A stretch of 64,000 bases of DNA. Origin: Kiritimatiellales bacterium. GTDB taxonomy: Bacteria; Verrucomicrobiota; Kiritimatiellia; Kiritimatiellales; Tichowtungiaceae. The stretch lies in contig JBBADV010000004.1 in assembly GCA_041656295.1 (NCBI GenBank), positions 55,001-119,000 on the forward strand. The letters are read 5' to 3'. Every line of letters begins with the position of its first letter. Positions within the stretch are counted from its first letter, which is position 1. Positions 18,988-28,000 of the stretch are shown here, piece after piece. The translations under genes and the position numbers were made by a program. The notes under the pieces are model-generated. The model worked only from the letters and a program-made list of their open reading frames with translations, made no database searches and was not told the origin of the DNA.

Positions 18988-19385
18988 AAGGGCCTGCAGG
19001 TCTTGATATTCTTGTGATGATACAGGAGAGTTTGACTTCTGCATTGTTGTGCCAGTCAGCCGTGACAGGTGGTTATTGAAGAACAACGGGATGCACTGAT
19101 TGCACAGATAAGGATAGATAGGGTGCCGACGCCTGAGATCCTGAAAAATGCCGGATATCAGGCTGTCAATTTCTTCAATATCTCCGTTGTCAGCTTTTCA
19201 TTCGTTTTGCAGGGATAGCTGCTGATTTGGACGGTGAACCGGGACCTGGTTTTATCATTCGTTTATTTAAATTTTCTGTTTATTCGGTTTTTGAGTTTTA
19301 AAAAAGGTGCAATTTGGATACAAATTTAAAAATAAAAAATAACTTCTTCTATAAATATGTTAATATAAAAGAGGTTAATTATTTT
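18988..19385. other. intergenic region, possible decayed coding remnant
   Basis: About 400 bp between the FadL-like gene and the tRNA-Leu fragment. On the plus strand a stretch near 19068-19220 reads as a short open frame (including EEQRDALIAQIRIDRVPTPE, then a stop) without a good start or family match; it may be a decayed gene. The last 120 bp are strongly AT-rich. No promoter or RNA gene is recognised. Confidence 0.4.
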
Positions 19386-19426
19386 GCCCAGGTGGTGGAA
19401 TCGGTAGACACAAGGGACTTAAAATC
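19386..19426 (+). pseudogene. 5'-half tRNA-Leu fragment, putative attL
   Basis: Forty-one bases match the first half of the tRNA-Leu(TAA) at 36571, from the acceptor 5' strand through the D-arm to the anticodon loop. The last 28 bases (19399-19426) are identical to 36584-36611. Similarity then stops, with no variable arm, T-arm or 3' end, so it cannot make a tRNA. GCCCAGG would give an A-C mismatch with the existing 3' acceptor strand. Together with the integrase beside the intact copy, this fits the original tRNA 5' half displaced by integration into the anticodon loop. Confidence 0.75.
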
Positions 19427-19563
19427 TTTATTCGTAAATTTTCCACCATCATCGACTTTCCCCTGAAAACATTAAATTTAATCAATATTTACAGATGTTT
19501 TATGAAATTATGCTGTTCCAATTTGTGGGGAAAAGTTTTTTCAAATTCCATCTGTAAAATCAG

Positions 19564-19595
19564 AGTTAATACATCAATAGTACAACAATGAATTT
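19564..19595 (+). repeat. left copy of an imperfect direct repeat near the island end
   Basis: AGTTAATACATC followed by a variable stretch, ACAACAA and AATTT. A similar block in the same orientation lies at 36480-36511. In a circular form of the element the two would flank the recombination core on either side, about 100-140 bp away, as arm-type integrase sites do. This is inference from layout. Confidence 0.45.
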
Positions 19596-19609
19596 CCTCA
19601 GGAATTGGA

Positions 19610-19641
19610 TGATACAAAAAAAGCGCCGCACGGAGCGGCGC
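19610..19641 (-). terminator. rho-independent terminator for the outer-membrane protein gene
   Basis: GCGCCGC (19623-19629) and GCGGCGC (19635-19641) form a 7-bp GC stem with a 5-nt loop. On the minus strand it is followed by a run of seven T (complement of the A run ending at 19622). It sits about 25 bp after the stop codon of the gene at 19666. Confidence 0.9.
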
Positions 19642-19665
19642 ATTAACCCTGTTAATTTTGTTGAA

Positions 19666-20280
19666 TCAGAACGTGTACCGGATCCCCAGTTCGATTCGAT
19701 GCCCGGTGATTTCGGCATCCACTCCGCCAAAATCCGGATCGGATGTCATCATGAAACGATATCCCGCATCCAAACTTACATGGTCTGTAACTTTGAAATC
19801 CAGTCCGGCACCGAGTTGAAATGCCGCAACGGTATCGGTTTCGCTACCAACGTCATTAAGTTTCATTTTGGCTCTGACTACACCGACACCGCCCATCAAG
19901 TACGGCGTGACAATGGTTTTATTTTCGAAGTCATAGAATCCGTTCAGCATCAACGCCATGACAGTAAGTTTTCCATCGCCGGTGTAAACCCACCCGGGGG
20001 TCAGATTAATGTTGTCCAGATCGTTTCTCTGATACAGAAATTCCAATTCTGCACGGATCGGCAGATTGGCAAATTTTACGCCACCGGCAAATCCGACTGA
20101 ATAGCCTGTATCAAATTCCATTTCTTTCATTTGAACACCCGGCTGGATTGCTGTATCACCGCCAAGATCAGCATCCTGCAATAATGCTACACCGGCGCTA
20201 ACACGAACATACGGACGGACTCCATCCGCAAAACTGAATCCGGTAATCCCAGCCAATACAACGAACAATATTTTTTTCAT
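19666..20280 (-). CDS. small outer-membrane beta-barrel protein
   Basis: A 204-residue OmpX/OmpA-barrel-like protein (porin-family or Opacity-type). It has a signal peptide (MKKILFVVLAGITGFSFA), then about eight amphipathic strands with the pattern YLMGGVGVV, AAFQLGAGLDFKV, SLDAGYRFMM, and ends IELGIRYTF with a C-terminal phenylalanine typical of BAM substrates. AGGAGAGG precedes the ATG at 20280; the frame opens slightly upstream at 20301. The gene is followed by its own terminator. It is the leftmost gene of the putative island, and its specific role is unknown. Confidence 0.85.
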   Translation of the reverse strand: MKKILFVVLAGITGFSFADGVRPYVRVSAGVALLQDADLGGDTAIQPGVQMKEMEFDTGYSVGFAGGVKFANLPIRAELEFLYQRNDLDNINLTPGWVYTGDGKLTVMALMLNGFYDFENKTIVTPYLMGGVGVVRAKMKLNDVGSETDTVAAFQLGAGLDFKVTDHVSLDAGYRFMMTSDPDFGGVDAEITGHRIELGIRYTF

Positions 20281-20435
20281 AACCTCTCCTTTTATTAACA
20301 TTCATTAAACACAACTTTGGCCATCAGAAATCGAGGCAATCATTTATCCATAATGCATGGCATCCTCCTTTCTGTTCGACGATCAGCCGAAGCTGAAGAC
20401 CCGTGTGACGGGTAGGTTTAATAATGTGGTGATAT

Positions 20436-21239
20436 TTACAGGGCATTGATTAATTCCTGCCGCTTAGCGTTGTACTCATCTTCAGTCAGCAATCTCTGAT
20501 TTTTTAATTCGGTGAGCTTTTGCAGCTTTGCATCCACTGGCTCGCCGGTCTTTTTGGAAACAGGCTTTGATTTGGTATAGTTGCGTAATTCATTAGCAAC
20601 TTCCTGTGCAATGTAATCCGTCAACACCGGCCCCGCATTTTTCTCAAGTAACGAGGTCACATCCTCATCATAACCGATATGGAAGATTCCTCCGACAAAT
20701 GAGGGGATTGTCCAAAACAGCCACCACCCGCTTTCTGCCAGCCAGGTGCGTTTCATGTCGGCGTGCCGGACATCCAGATCAATCGGAATATTAACGGATT
20801 TGATGAACTGGCCGGTTTGGGCATCGGTTAGATCAACTTTCACATCATGAACGACATTGTATTTGTAACCGTGCCATGCCGGGGTGAAAATTAAAAATCC
20901 AGGCCAGTCGATCAGAAAATTCCAGCCGGAACCTTTATACTGCGAACGGGAATCAAATGATGCAATCACATCTACATTGCTGTTGTCGGGATAGATTGCC
21001 GTAGTTGCCTGTACATTGTAACGTCCGATATCAACCGCGAAATCACGCGCCATTCGTTTCGCATCCATTTGGTGATTCTTTTCCCGAATACCGAGGCGAA
21101 TCGGCTGTTCCAGTGGCGCGCCCATCGAATGCTGGCGGTACATATCCAGATTTTTTACGGCTAGCGGATGAGTACAAGCGGTTAAAATGAATGCAACGGC
21201 TGTAAAGGCGACACTGTTTTTGATAATTTTTTTGTTCAT
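20436..21239 (-). CDS. SHOCT-domain lipoprotein
   Basis: A 267-residue lipoprotein with a signal peptide ending in the lipobox LTAC (Cys22). The middle is an unrecognised beta-rich region with a tryptophan-rich hydrophobic segment (WWLFWTIPSFVGGIF) that may contact the membrane. The last 35 residues form a SHOCT helix pair (LQKLTELKNQRLLTEDEYNA), a short domain often found at termini of membrane-associated proteins. Function is unknown. It follows another lipoprotein gene by 26 bp and may be co-transcribed with it. Part of the island cargo. Confidence 0.75.
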   Translation of the reverse strand: MNKKIIKNSVAFTAVAFILTACTHPLAVKNLDMYRQHSMGAPLEQPIRLGIREKNHQMDAKRMARDFAVDIGRYNVQATTAIYPDNSNVDVIASFDSRSQYKGSGWNFLIDWPGFLIFTPAWHGYKYNVVHDVKVDLTDAQTGQFIKSVNIPIDLDVRHADMKRTWLAESGWWLFWTIPSFVGGIFHIGYDEDVTSLLEKNAGPVLTDYIAQEVANELRNYTKSKPVSKKTGEPVDAKLQKLTELKNQRLLTEDEYNAKRQELINAL

Positions 21240-21264
21240 AATATTCTCCGGTTAATGGTTTGGG

Positions 21265-21927
21265 TTATTGTTGCGCTGGCCAAAGCTGAATAAATTGTTC
21301 TGCGCTTTCTTTCGCCAGACGCAGAATTTCGTCTTTGTGCTTGGGGTCGGCGGTGGAATACGTCATCCCTGGCATTTTGTATCCATCAGACCGGGTTTTG
21401 ATTTGGCAGATCAGCTTGCCATCCGGTGAAACAACTTTCCAGACGGTGTACAGACACAGCGTTTGATCAAAACCATTTTTTGGCATGAAATAGAATTTCG
21501 GTTCAAGAAAAGCACCAACACCAAATTTTGCATGAAACGACGGATATTGGTCATCATCCGGTTTTATAATATTTTCCGGCAATCCGATCTCTGAACGAAG
21601 GACGTAAGTAAATGCTGGTGAGTTTGTAAAAACAGATTCAATTACCTGCACACACTCATTGTTTAACTGCTGTTCCACATCCCTTTTTCTCGTGGATTCA
21701 GTAACAATAATATGGGCTATTGCTCCGCCAAAAATTGTAGCGCTTGACACGGTTGCGTGCGAATGACTGCATCCCGATATCGTAATCCGATTATTTTCAC
21801 CGAACGTTTGTAGGCGTCCCGAATGAACTTTGCTTGTTTTTGGCGATGTACAGCCACTTAAAAATGCCGTAGCGACTGAAACGGCGATTGAGAGGGGTAA
21901 CAACCCCTTATTCCTTTTCCTCTGCAT
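21265..21927 (-). CDS. lipoprotein of unknown function
   Basis: A 220-residue lipoprotein. The start at 21927 is preceded by AGGAGAGG and gives a signal peptide with lipobox LSGC; the frame also opens at 21969 within the structured leader. The mature part contains a GGAIAHIIVTESTRKRD segment, a single hydrophobic stretch near the N-terminus, and an otherwise mixed alpha/beta composition. No family recognised. Its mRNA would begin with the long inverted-repeat leader described at 21928-22117, which includes its ribosome site. Confidence 0.7.
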   Translation of the reverse strand: MQRKRNKGLLPLSIAVSVATAFLSGCTSPKTSKVHSGRLQTFGENNRITISGCSHSHATVSSATIFGGAIAHIIVTESTRKRDVEQQLNNECVQVIESVFTNSPAFTYVLRSEIGLPENIIKPDDDQYPSFHAKFGVGAFLEPKFYFMPKNGFDQTLCLYTVWKVVSPDGKLICQIKTRSDGYKMPGMTYSTADPKHKDEILRLAKESAEQFIQLWPAQQ

Positions 21928-22117
21928 GTTCCTCTCCTGTGTTGTGGTTTCACAAACCGGAAGAGGCACTTCTTAAAGAAAGAGGCGACACCCCCGGTCA
22001 TGCTCTCTCGAGGCCCGCCAGAGCCCACATGCGACCACAACACAGGGGCGCGCCCTGAGGGCGCATCCTCTGCATCTAGCCTGGTCGCATGTATGAAACT
22101 GGCGGTTTCGAGAGAAC
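21928..22117 (-). promoter_or_regulatory. structured leader with long inverted repeat upstream of the lipoprotein gene
   Basis: Two arms, 22003-22035 and 22085-22117, form an imperfect stem: TCTCTCGA (8 bp), CCGCCAG (7 bp) and ACATGCGACC (10 bp) pair with small internal loops. Inside lies the palindrome GCGCCCTGAGGGCGC. A second inverted repeat pairs CCTGTGTTGTGGT (21936-21948) with ACCACAACACAGG (22033-22045), next to the lipoprotein ribosome site. The two stems share a few bases, so they may compete. Could be a cis-regulatory RNA, a repeat element or a small RNA; no known riboswitch class recognised. Confidence 0.5.
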
Positions 22118-22330
22118 GACTAAAACATATGATGCTAAATTATTTTTCTAATTATATTTAAATTTCCTAATCGAATAAAATTACTGATTAAAAATACAAA
22201 GCTCAACTTCCTTTTGTCAATCGTGGTAGAAAACTAACATGACAAAATAAATTGCTGTTTAGCTCTGTTAAATTAACAAAATGTCCGATTTTAAGAAAAC
22301 GAATAAATATGCTTTTCGGATACACGACAT
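22118..22330. other. AT-rich spacer downstream of thsB
   Basis: About 210 bp of AT-rich DNA between the end of the Thoeris pair and the structured leader. No gene or clear terminator is seen. It probably contains the promoter for the leader and lipoprotein genes. Confidence 0.35.
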
Positions 22331-22909
22331 TCATTTTTTCGTATTTATAAACGGGCCAGATCTAACTCCACTGACTGTCCGTTGGTATACCTCATTATAG
22401 ATACTGCACGCATGTTTCGGAAAATTTTCAGGGGAATACTGTTTAATCGCTTCGAATAGGGTCTCTTTTAAAAAAGGGATATGAATGGCCCTTATTGTTT
22501 TATTTTTGATTCGTTCCGCTAAAGCGTTTGGCCAGTAGGAAGATAAAGAAAGCGGAGCCGCAACAACCTTGTAATCGACATAAGCAATAATTAACGGAAG
22601 TTTATATTTATCTGCCGCCTGTTCGATTTCATACGAAAGCATACTTCCATATTTTCGTGTATCGCCACTTAAAATGATTATTACGTTTTTTGAATTTGCA
22701 AGACGTTCACGAATTCGTGCTTCCAACGTTATTCTACTACTCGTATCTAGAACAGCATAAGTTTTGTCATGGCTATCAACATAATCGAATTTTATTGTTT
22801 TGTGGGCATCCCACGCCTGAATAGTCGCATAGTATTTAAAATCTGATTGAGAAGGATCGATTTGCCCCAAGCCGTCAAACGCAATATATGTCCCACTTCG
22901 ATATGCCAT
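22331..22909 (-). CDS. thsB: Thoeris-type TIR protein ThsB (signal-producing enzyme)
   Basis: A 192-residue cytoplasmic protein with a TIR-like (Thoeris ThsB, DUF1863) fold. It opens with TYIAFDGLG, continues with the strand NVIIILSGDT (75-84), and has the helix SYEIEQAADK carrying the likely catalytic glutamate (Glu94 or Glu96), then LPLIIAYVDY. In Thoeris, infection activates ThsB to convert NAD into a nucleotide signal that switches on ThsA. It starts 3 bp after the partner gene, whose TM-macro structure is the type II effector. Assignment comes from fold pattern and pairing; signal identity (His-ADPR in the described type II system) is not readable here. Confidence 0.8.
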   Translation of the reverse strand: MAYRSGTYIAFDGLGQIDPSQSDFKYYATIQAWDAHKTIKFDYVDSHDKTYAVLDTSSRITLEARIRERLANSKNVIIILSGDTRKYGSMLSYEIEQAADKYKLPLIIAYVDYKVVAAPLSLSSYWPNALAERIKNKTIRAIHIPFLKETLFEAIKQYSPENFPKHACSIYNEVYQRTVSGVRSGPFINTKK

Positions 22910-22912
22910 AAT

Positions 22913-23761
22913 TTAACTCCAATTTCTTTTTACTGCACAAAGATCTATTTCAAGAAATTTTTTCCGAGGAAGAATAATTTTTATTTCTTCAGTTATCCGC
23001 CCCAATTTCATTTCTTCAAAAATGGCTGTTAGTATCAGGTCAACCAAAACATTACATTTGATATCAACACGCGATAATCCATTTCCGAAAAGCGGAATAT
23101 TTAATACCTCGTTAGAACAAACAGACCGTGCATGACATAAAAGACCTCGGATGGCGCGAATTAAATCTGATGCAGTTGTTTTTGCTTCCAATGTTGAGTT
23201 GTCAGTTTGACCAAGTACTACACAAAAGAATTTTTCTTGTCCTAGTGTCACGAAAACAGTTGTTCCGACTTCGTATTGATCTTGCTTTCCTTCTTTCAAG
23301 GGGGATGTAGAAAGTTTTGTTTTACTTGCCAGTTGAGTATCTACTTGTTGATTCCAATCGGCCACATTCTTTTTCCAATATTTGGTGAGCATGATGCCGT
23401 GAAGACTTTTAGAAGAAACAAGCCGTTCATCAACGGTTGAATCAAAAAAATTGTTAACCGCTATCGCCTTAAATCCCTTTTGTTTAAATAAATCAGAAAA
23501 TTTTATGATTATCTTCGTATTAAATGCGTTGCTTGTGATTTCGACTTTACACCGCAAAAAGCCAGATGTGCAAAATCCACTGATAAAAAACGGAATAAAC
23601 GTAAGAAGGGTGGTTCCTCCGATTATCTGCCAAAAAGAAAGTCTATATTCTATACCCGAACAATCTCTGAAAATTTCTATGAATAGCCACACGATACCCA
23701 GTGTTGTAAAAAACAATGTTAAATAGTGGAATGCAATTTTTCGCAAAAAATGGATGCCCAT
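22913..23761 (-). CDS. thsA: type II Thoeris effector ThsA (two TM helices plus macro domain)
   Basis: A 282-residue membrane protein. Two N-terminal helices (about 11-29 and 43-66) are followed by a cytoplasmic macro-type domain of the Thoeris ThsA class (DUF6430, about 75-275). Visible marks are FKAIAVNNFFDSTVD, SSKSLHGIMLTKYW, FVTLGQEKFFCVVLG and the later NIPLFGNGLSRVD, a glycine loop suited to binding an ADP-ribose-like ligand. In described type II Thoeris, the macro domain senses the TIR product and the TM part disrupts the membrane, stopping phage growth. Immediately upstream of the TIR gene, same strand, on a mobile element. Confidence 0.8.
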   Translation of the reverse strand: MGIHFLRKIAFHYLTLFFTTLGIVWLFIEIFRDCSGIEYRLSFWQIIGGTTLLTFIPFFISGFCTSGFLRCKVEITSNAFNTKIIIKFSDLFKQKGFKAIAVNNFFDSTVDERLVSSKSLHGIMLTKYWKKNVADWNQQVDTQLASKTKLSTSPLKEGKQDQYEVGTTVFVTLGQEKFFCVVLGQTDNSTLEAKTTASDLIRAIRGLLCHARSVCSNEVLNIPLFGNGLSRVDIKCNVLVDLILTAIFEEMKLGRITEEIKIILPRKKFLEIDLCAVKRNWS

Positions 23762-24016
23762 AAAAGTTGACCTTTCAATGCGCGCTTTCTACTTATTTTT
23801 TTGATGAAAAGAAAGCTGTGTTTGAGGTAAAGATGTAAAAAGGTGTCAAAGCATCATGTCGTTATTGATTGATTAATAACCCTGCGAATTGCAAATTTAT
23901 GATTGGCTTAAATTTCATATTATCTGAATAAAGCCATATTTGTATCAAAAATGATCAATTCTTGTTTGTCAGATGAAAATCAGTAAGTCAAAAGTCGGCA
24001 CCTGACATGTGTTGCG

Positions 24017-24640
24017 TTAATTTCCCAATTCTCGGCGGAGAGTTCCTAAAAGTTGATTTAATACAGCTTTATTTTTGGAATATGTTTCCGGTGCAGACCA
24101 CAAAATGAATCGTAATTTGCAAGTATCATCGTCATTGATAATATAGATATATGTGTGAATTTCACATCGATATGTTTTTCCGCAGCTATTCATATTAAAT
24201 GTTTCTGTGCTAAGCAGTAACGGCGTTTTGTTTATATACGGCACGGAAAAGTCATATTTATAATCAGAAAAGAACAAAGACGTTTCCATATTTTTAACGA
24301 AACTTAAAAAGCTCTTCTCTAACTGCACCTTTATTTGTTGCGGCGGCAATTTTGCCGCATTAATGAACATTTTTGAAACTTCGAGCGCAATGGCACTGTC
24401 CTGTTTATCATTTAAGAAAACAGCCTTATTGAACGCACCGATCATGGATCTTCGTTCGTCAACCTTTGGAATAAACCGATCAGGGAGCTTTTTTGACGAT
24501 TGCCATAAATCCGGCGGTGGAACCGCAAAAGAAATCTGATATTTCGGGTATACAAACCGTCCGTTATTAATTTCCGGTGGATAGCTTTTACATCCTGTCA
24601 GACAGAGTGCACCGATCAAAAATATTAGATACTGCTTCAT
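24017..24640 (-). CDS. lipoprotein of unknown function
   Basis: A 207-residue lipoprotein with a clear signal peptide and lipobox (FLIGALCLTGC, Cys16). The mature region starts with FVYPKYQISFAVPPPDLWQ, resembling the small beta-rich modules of PsbP-like or DUF1795-type proteins, and contains SCGKTYRCEIHTYIYI with a cysteine pair. The match is too weak to name a family. It starts 5 bp after the preceding lipoprotein gene, so both probably belong to the RHS transcript. It could be part of an immunity or surface module. Confidence 0.7.
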   Translation of the reverse strand: MKQYLIFLIGALCLTGCKSYPPEINNGRFVYPKYQISFAVPPPDLWQSSKKLPDRFIPKVDERRSMIGAFNKAVFLNDKQDSAIALEVSKMFINAAKLPPQQIKVQLEKSFLSFVKNMETSLFFSDYKYDFSVPYINKTPLLLSTETFNMNSCGKTYRCEIHTYIYIINDDDTCKLRFILWSAPETYSKNKAVLNQLLGTLRRELGN

Positions 24641-24645
24641 CCCAA

Positions 24646-25026
24646 TCAGTCACCCCGATTATATTTTACGATTTCATCTTTCGATATTTTTCGAACACCG
24701 GTTTCCACGATAAGTAAAACAAATGGTTTTTCTCCATCCGATTGCCATAAGAGAAGTTGCTCTTTTTCAACTTCGAATAAGATTTTTTTGTCTGAGTTAC
24801 GCACAATTAAGGATGCCATTTTTGATTTATCATGTCCCAGCCAAATTACCCGCCCAGAAGGCAGATTTCCCGATGTTATATGTCCGTCTTCAAAAACAAT
24901 TTCACCGAAGACCTCAATACTTAAATTGTTTACTATAACAGGCCCTTGTGCCAGCCTACACGAAATTGAACAAATTATTCCTATTATCAGACACAAATAT
25001 AACAATAGATACTTTATCTTTTTCAT
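24646..25026 (-). CDS. small lipoprotein, candidate partner or immunity protein of the RHS protein
   Basis: A 126-residue lipoprotein with an N-terminal hydrophobic segment and lipobox-like SISC. The rest is beta-rich with no recognised family. Its ATG overlaps the RHS stop codon as ATGA, so the two are translationally coupled. In polymorphic toxin loci the gene right after the toxin tip usually encodes its immunity protein; a lipoprotein facing the periplasm would suit a toxin acting there. This is inference from position. Confidence 0.65.
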   Translation of the reverse strand: MKKIKYLLLYLCLIIGIICSISCRLAQGPVIVNNLSIEVFGEIVFEDGHITSGNLPSGRVIWLGHDKSKMASLIVRNSDKKILFEVEKEQLLLWQSDGEKPFVLLIVETGVRKISKDEIVKYNRGD

Positions 25027-28000
25027 GGCATCCAACTTCCTCCTAAAGCAAAATCATCTGCAGCTTGCTCAAAAGGATTTCCAGCACTAACCCCGCCAGA
25101 AAAAAGATAGATTGGCAAAAATAATGGTCCTAATAGCTGATATTGATATGTATGGCCCATTTCATGTAAGCCCGTTTGAGTCCATCGCCCATATGCAGCA
25201 GAAAAGGAATCAGGCCCAAAATCTGATGCGTAACTGATTGAATTTCCAAACGTTATAGCCCCAAACATCAAGGGGTGATTTTTAAACTGGATCGCATTAT
25301 TTTCAAAACTTATCGTTGGCATATTGACTCCGGGGAGCAATCCGACCGCATAACCGATTCCACCCCATAGCAGACCAATGGCTGTATTCGGAGATGTCCA
25401 TGTTTTACCAACAATATCTAATGATATATCCCATGCTTTACCGGCAACGTATACCGAAGTATCCCATATTTTTCCAGCGATATCTGAAATCGCATTTCCA
25501 ATACCGCTGAGCCAACCGCTACCTGCTTCAAGACCAAACGGGTCAGATAAAAACAATGGATTCAAGTTGGCATAAGCATAAAGATTGTACCCGCCAGCAA
25601 CTCCTTTCGGGTCTATACTGATGAATTGCTTCATATCAGCAGAATAATACCGGTTAAGCATATAATAAAGATCATTGCCTTCATTGCGAACGGCAATTGC
25701 ACCTAACCATTGGTATGGCGTAGAGTTCGTTCCGCTGTGAAAAAGAATATTCCCATTGGGAGAATATGCATATTGGTCAGTGACGTTTCCATTTTCAGCA
25801 GTGAGTGCCAGCGTTGATCCTTGTTCATCAATGTGGTAGTAACTAATCGAATCAACGGTGATTTGCGACCCATTATCTGTAACATCCAGATGAGCAAGCA
25901 ACCCATGTGTACTCCAAATATAATATCTAACGATGCGTCCAGTCGCATCCGTTTCTGCCAGCGGCATTTTCAAAGGAGCTTTATAATCAATCACAAAATA
26001 ATTTGTCATTATTGACGCCCCATCATCTGCTATTCGTCCAATTCGTACGCCAGAGGCGTCGTAAAGATATGAAACTTGAGATGTAGAGCTTGAAACCTGA
26101 CTTAACCGATTTGCATAATCCCATTGATATGAAAATTGTCCACCATGACCATTCCGTTCTTTGAGGTTTCCATTCACACCATACAAAAAGTTGTCTGTTC
26201 CTGCACTACTTTGAAGAGAAATCAGCTGATCCGCCGCATTATTAAAGCGATCTCTTCGAATTTGACCGGAAAGTTGCGGAGACAGCCCCACACAAACATC
26301 TTCGATGGTTTTAAATCCGAGAGCATTGCGCTGTAAAATACGATGTAAAAATTTATTTGTACCGGATTGATAACAATATTCAATAATCTGTCCGTTTTGA
26401 TTATATGAAAAATCACCGATTACACCATTTGGGTAAACGACATTTGTCATTCGATTAGCGGAATCGTAAAAAAATTCGATTTCTGATAATCCAAAATTAG
26501 AAAGATCAACTGAAGTAAGTCGATTATTTTCATCGTATAAAAATGGCACAGAAAAACTACCGGGATAAACAACATTGGTCCGATTTCCGCTAGAATCATA
26601 AGAATTTGATACGCGAAATTCTAAACCACCAGCATTAAGAATACTGTTTGTGAGACGATTCATTGCATCATATGCAAAAAATGTCTCCGTCTGTTGGTTT
26701 ACAGACTGTGTTCTATTTCCAAGAAAATCATAACCAAACGTTGCTTGCCATTGCCCGCTATGAACAACATTCGTAATCCGGTTCAATGCATCATAATCAT
26801 AATGAGTAATTTCGCCTTTTGCATTCTTAGTTTCAGTGATACGCCCATTTGCGTTAAAATTTCGACCAATAGAAGTTGCTGGATATTGTATATTTGTACT
26901 TTGTCCGATGGCATCAAGTTCGTAATAAGTCACACGTCCTTCCGGAGTAACAACAGCGGTTAAGCGATCTGCTGTATCGTAAAGATTACTGACAATGCTG
27001 CCATCCGGTTCGATCACCGTAGAAACTTTATATGCCGGAGTATATGTATAACGGTTAGTTCGCCCTCCGACATCGACTTCTGTTTCCAAAAGTCCATTAT
27101 CATACCATGTCTTATACATGGTATTACTGCGCGGATCGGTGGTACTGATTAACTGCCGATTGGCATCGTAACTGTTTTCTGTTTTATTTTCTAAAGCATC
27201 CCATGTTGTTAATAAATCACCACGGATACTCCAAAGGTTGGAAATGGTACTGCCATCCGGCAGATTAATTAGGCGAACGTTTCCGTAATTATCATAAAAA
27301 TATTCCGTGGAATAACCATTGCCATCTGTTTGCGTTTGGAGCAACCCATTAGAATAATAACCATACTCCAGATTGTAAGCAGCATTACTGATGGAAAGAA
27401 CATGGTGCTTCTCATCGTAAGAATATTGCGTAGCATGACCGAGAGCATTAGTCACAATAATAGGTCGATGCAAGCTATCATAATGATATTTTGTTATACG
27501 TTCCTGCAACGTTCCCACAGCTTCAGTCTTTGATAAAAGATTGTGATGAGCATCATATACATACTGATTCGTCACTCCCATGGCATCGACATAAGCCATG
27601 AGACGCCCTTGCCCGTCGTAAATATTTCGTGTTCGATACCCAAGTGCATTTTGAGTGCCAAGATTACGTCCGGCATCATCAAACCAGTGAGTGATCTGTC
27701 CGCCGAATGGATCTTCTTCGGTACCCTGCCCCCCGCCGATATAAAAATTCCAAATACCGGAACCGGCTCCGATTTGCTGTGTAACACAGCCAGTTGGGTC
27801 ATATTGATTTTGAATCATAGTAATATTTTCAGGATCAATAACAGCAATAATCTGATGATTCGTATTATACTGATAAATCCATGTGTTGTTTTCTGCGTCT
27901 GTAAAAGAAGTCAAATTTCCAAATGCATCATACCCGTACGAAATTTGCCGACCAGTGGAGTCCGTAACCGTTTGAAGATTCGTCCGGATGTTATAAGTGA

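Noticed and set aside
22003..22117. Integron attC site
   Set aside because: The inverted repeat resembles an attC fold, but no RYYYAAC/GTTRRRY core pair is present at the ends and there is no integron integrase.
22003..22117. Retron msr-msd RNA
   Set aside because: No reverse transcriptase gene lies nearby.
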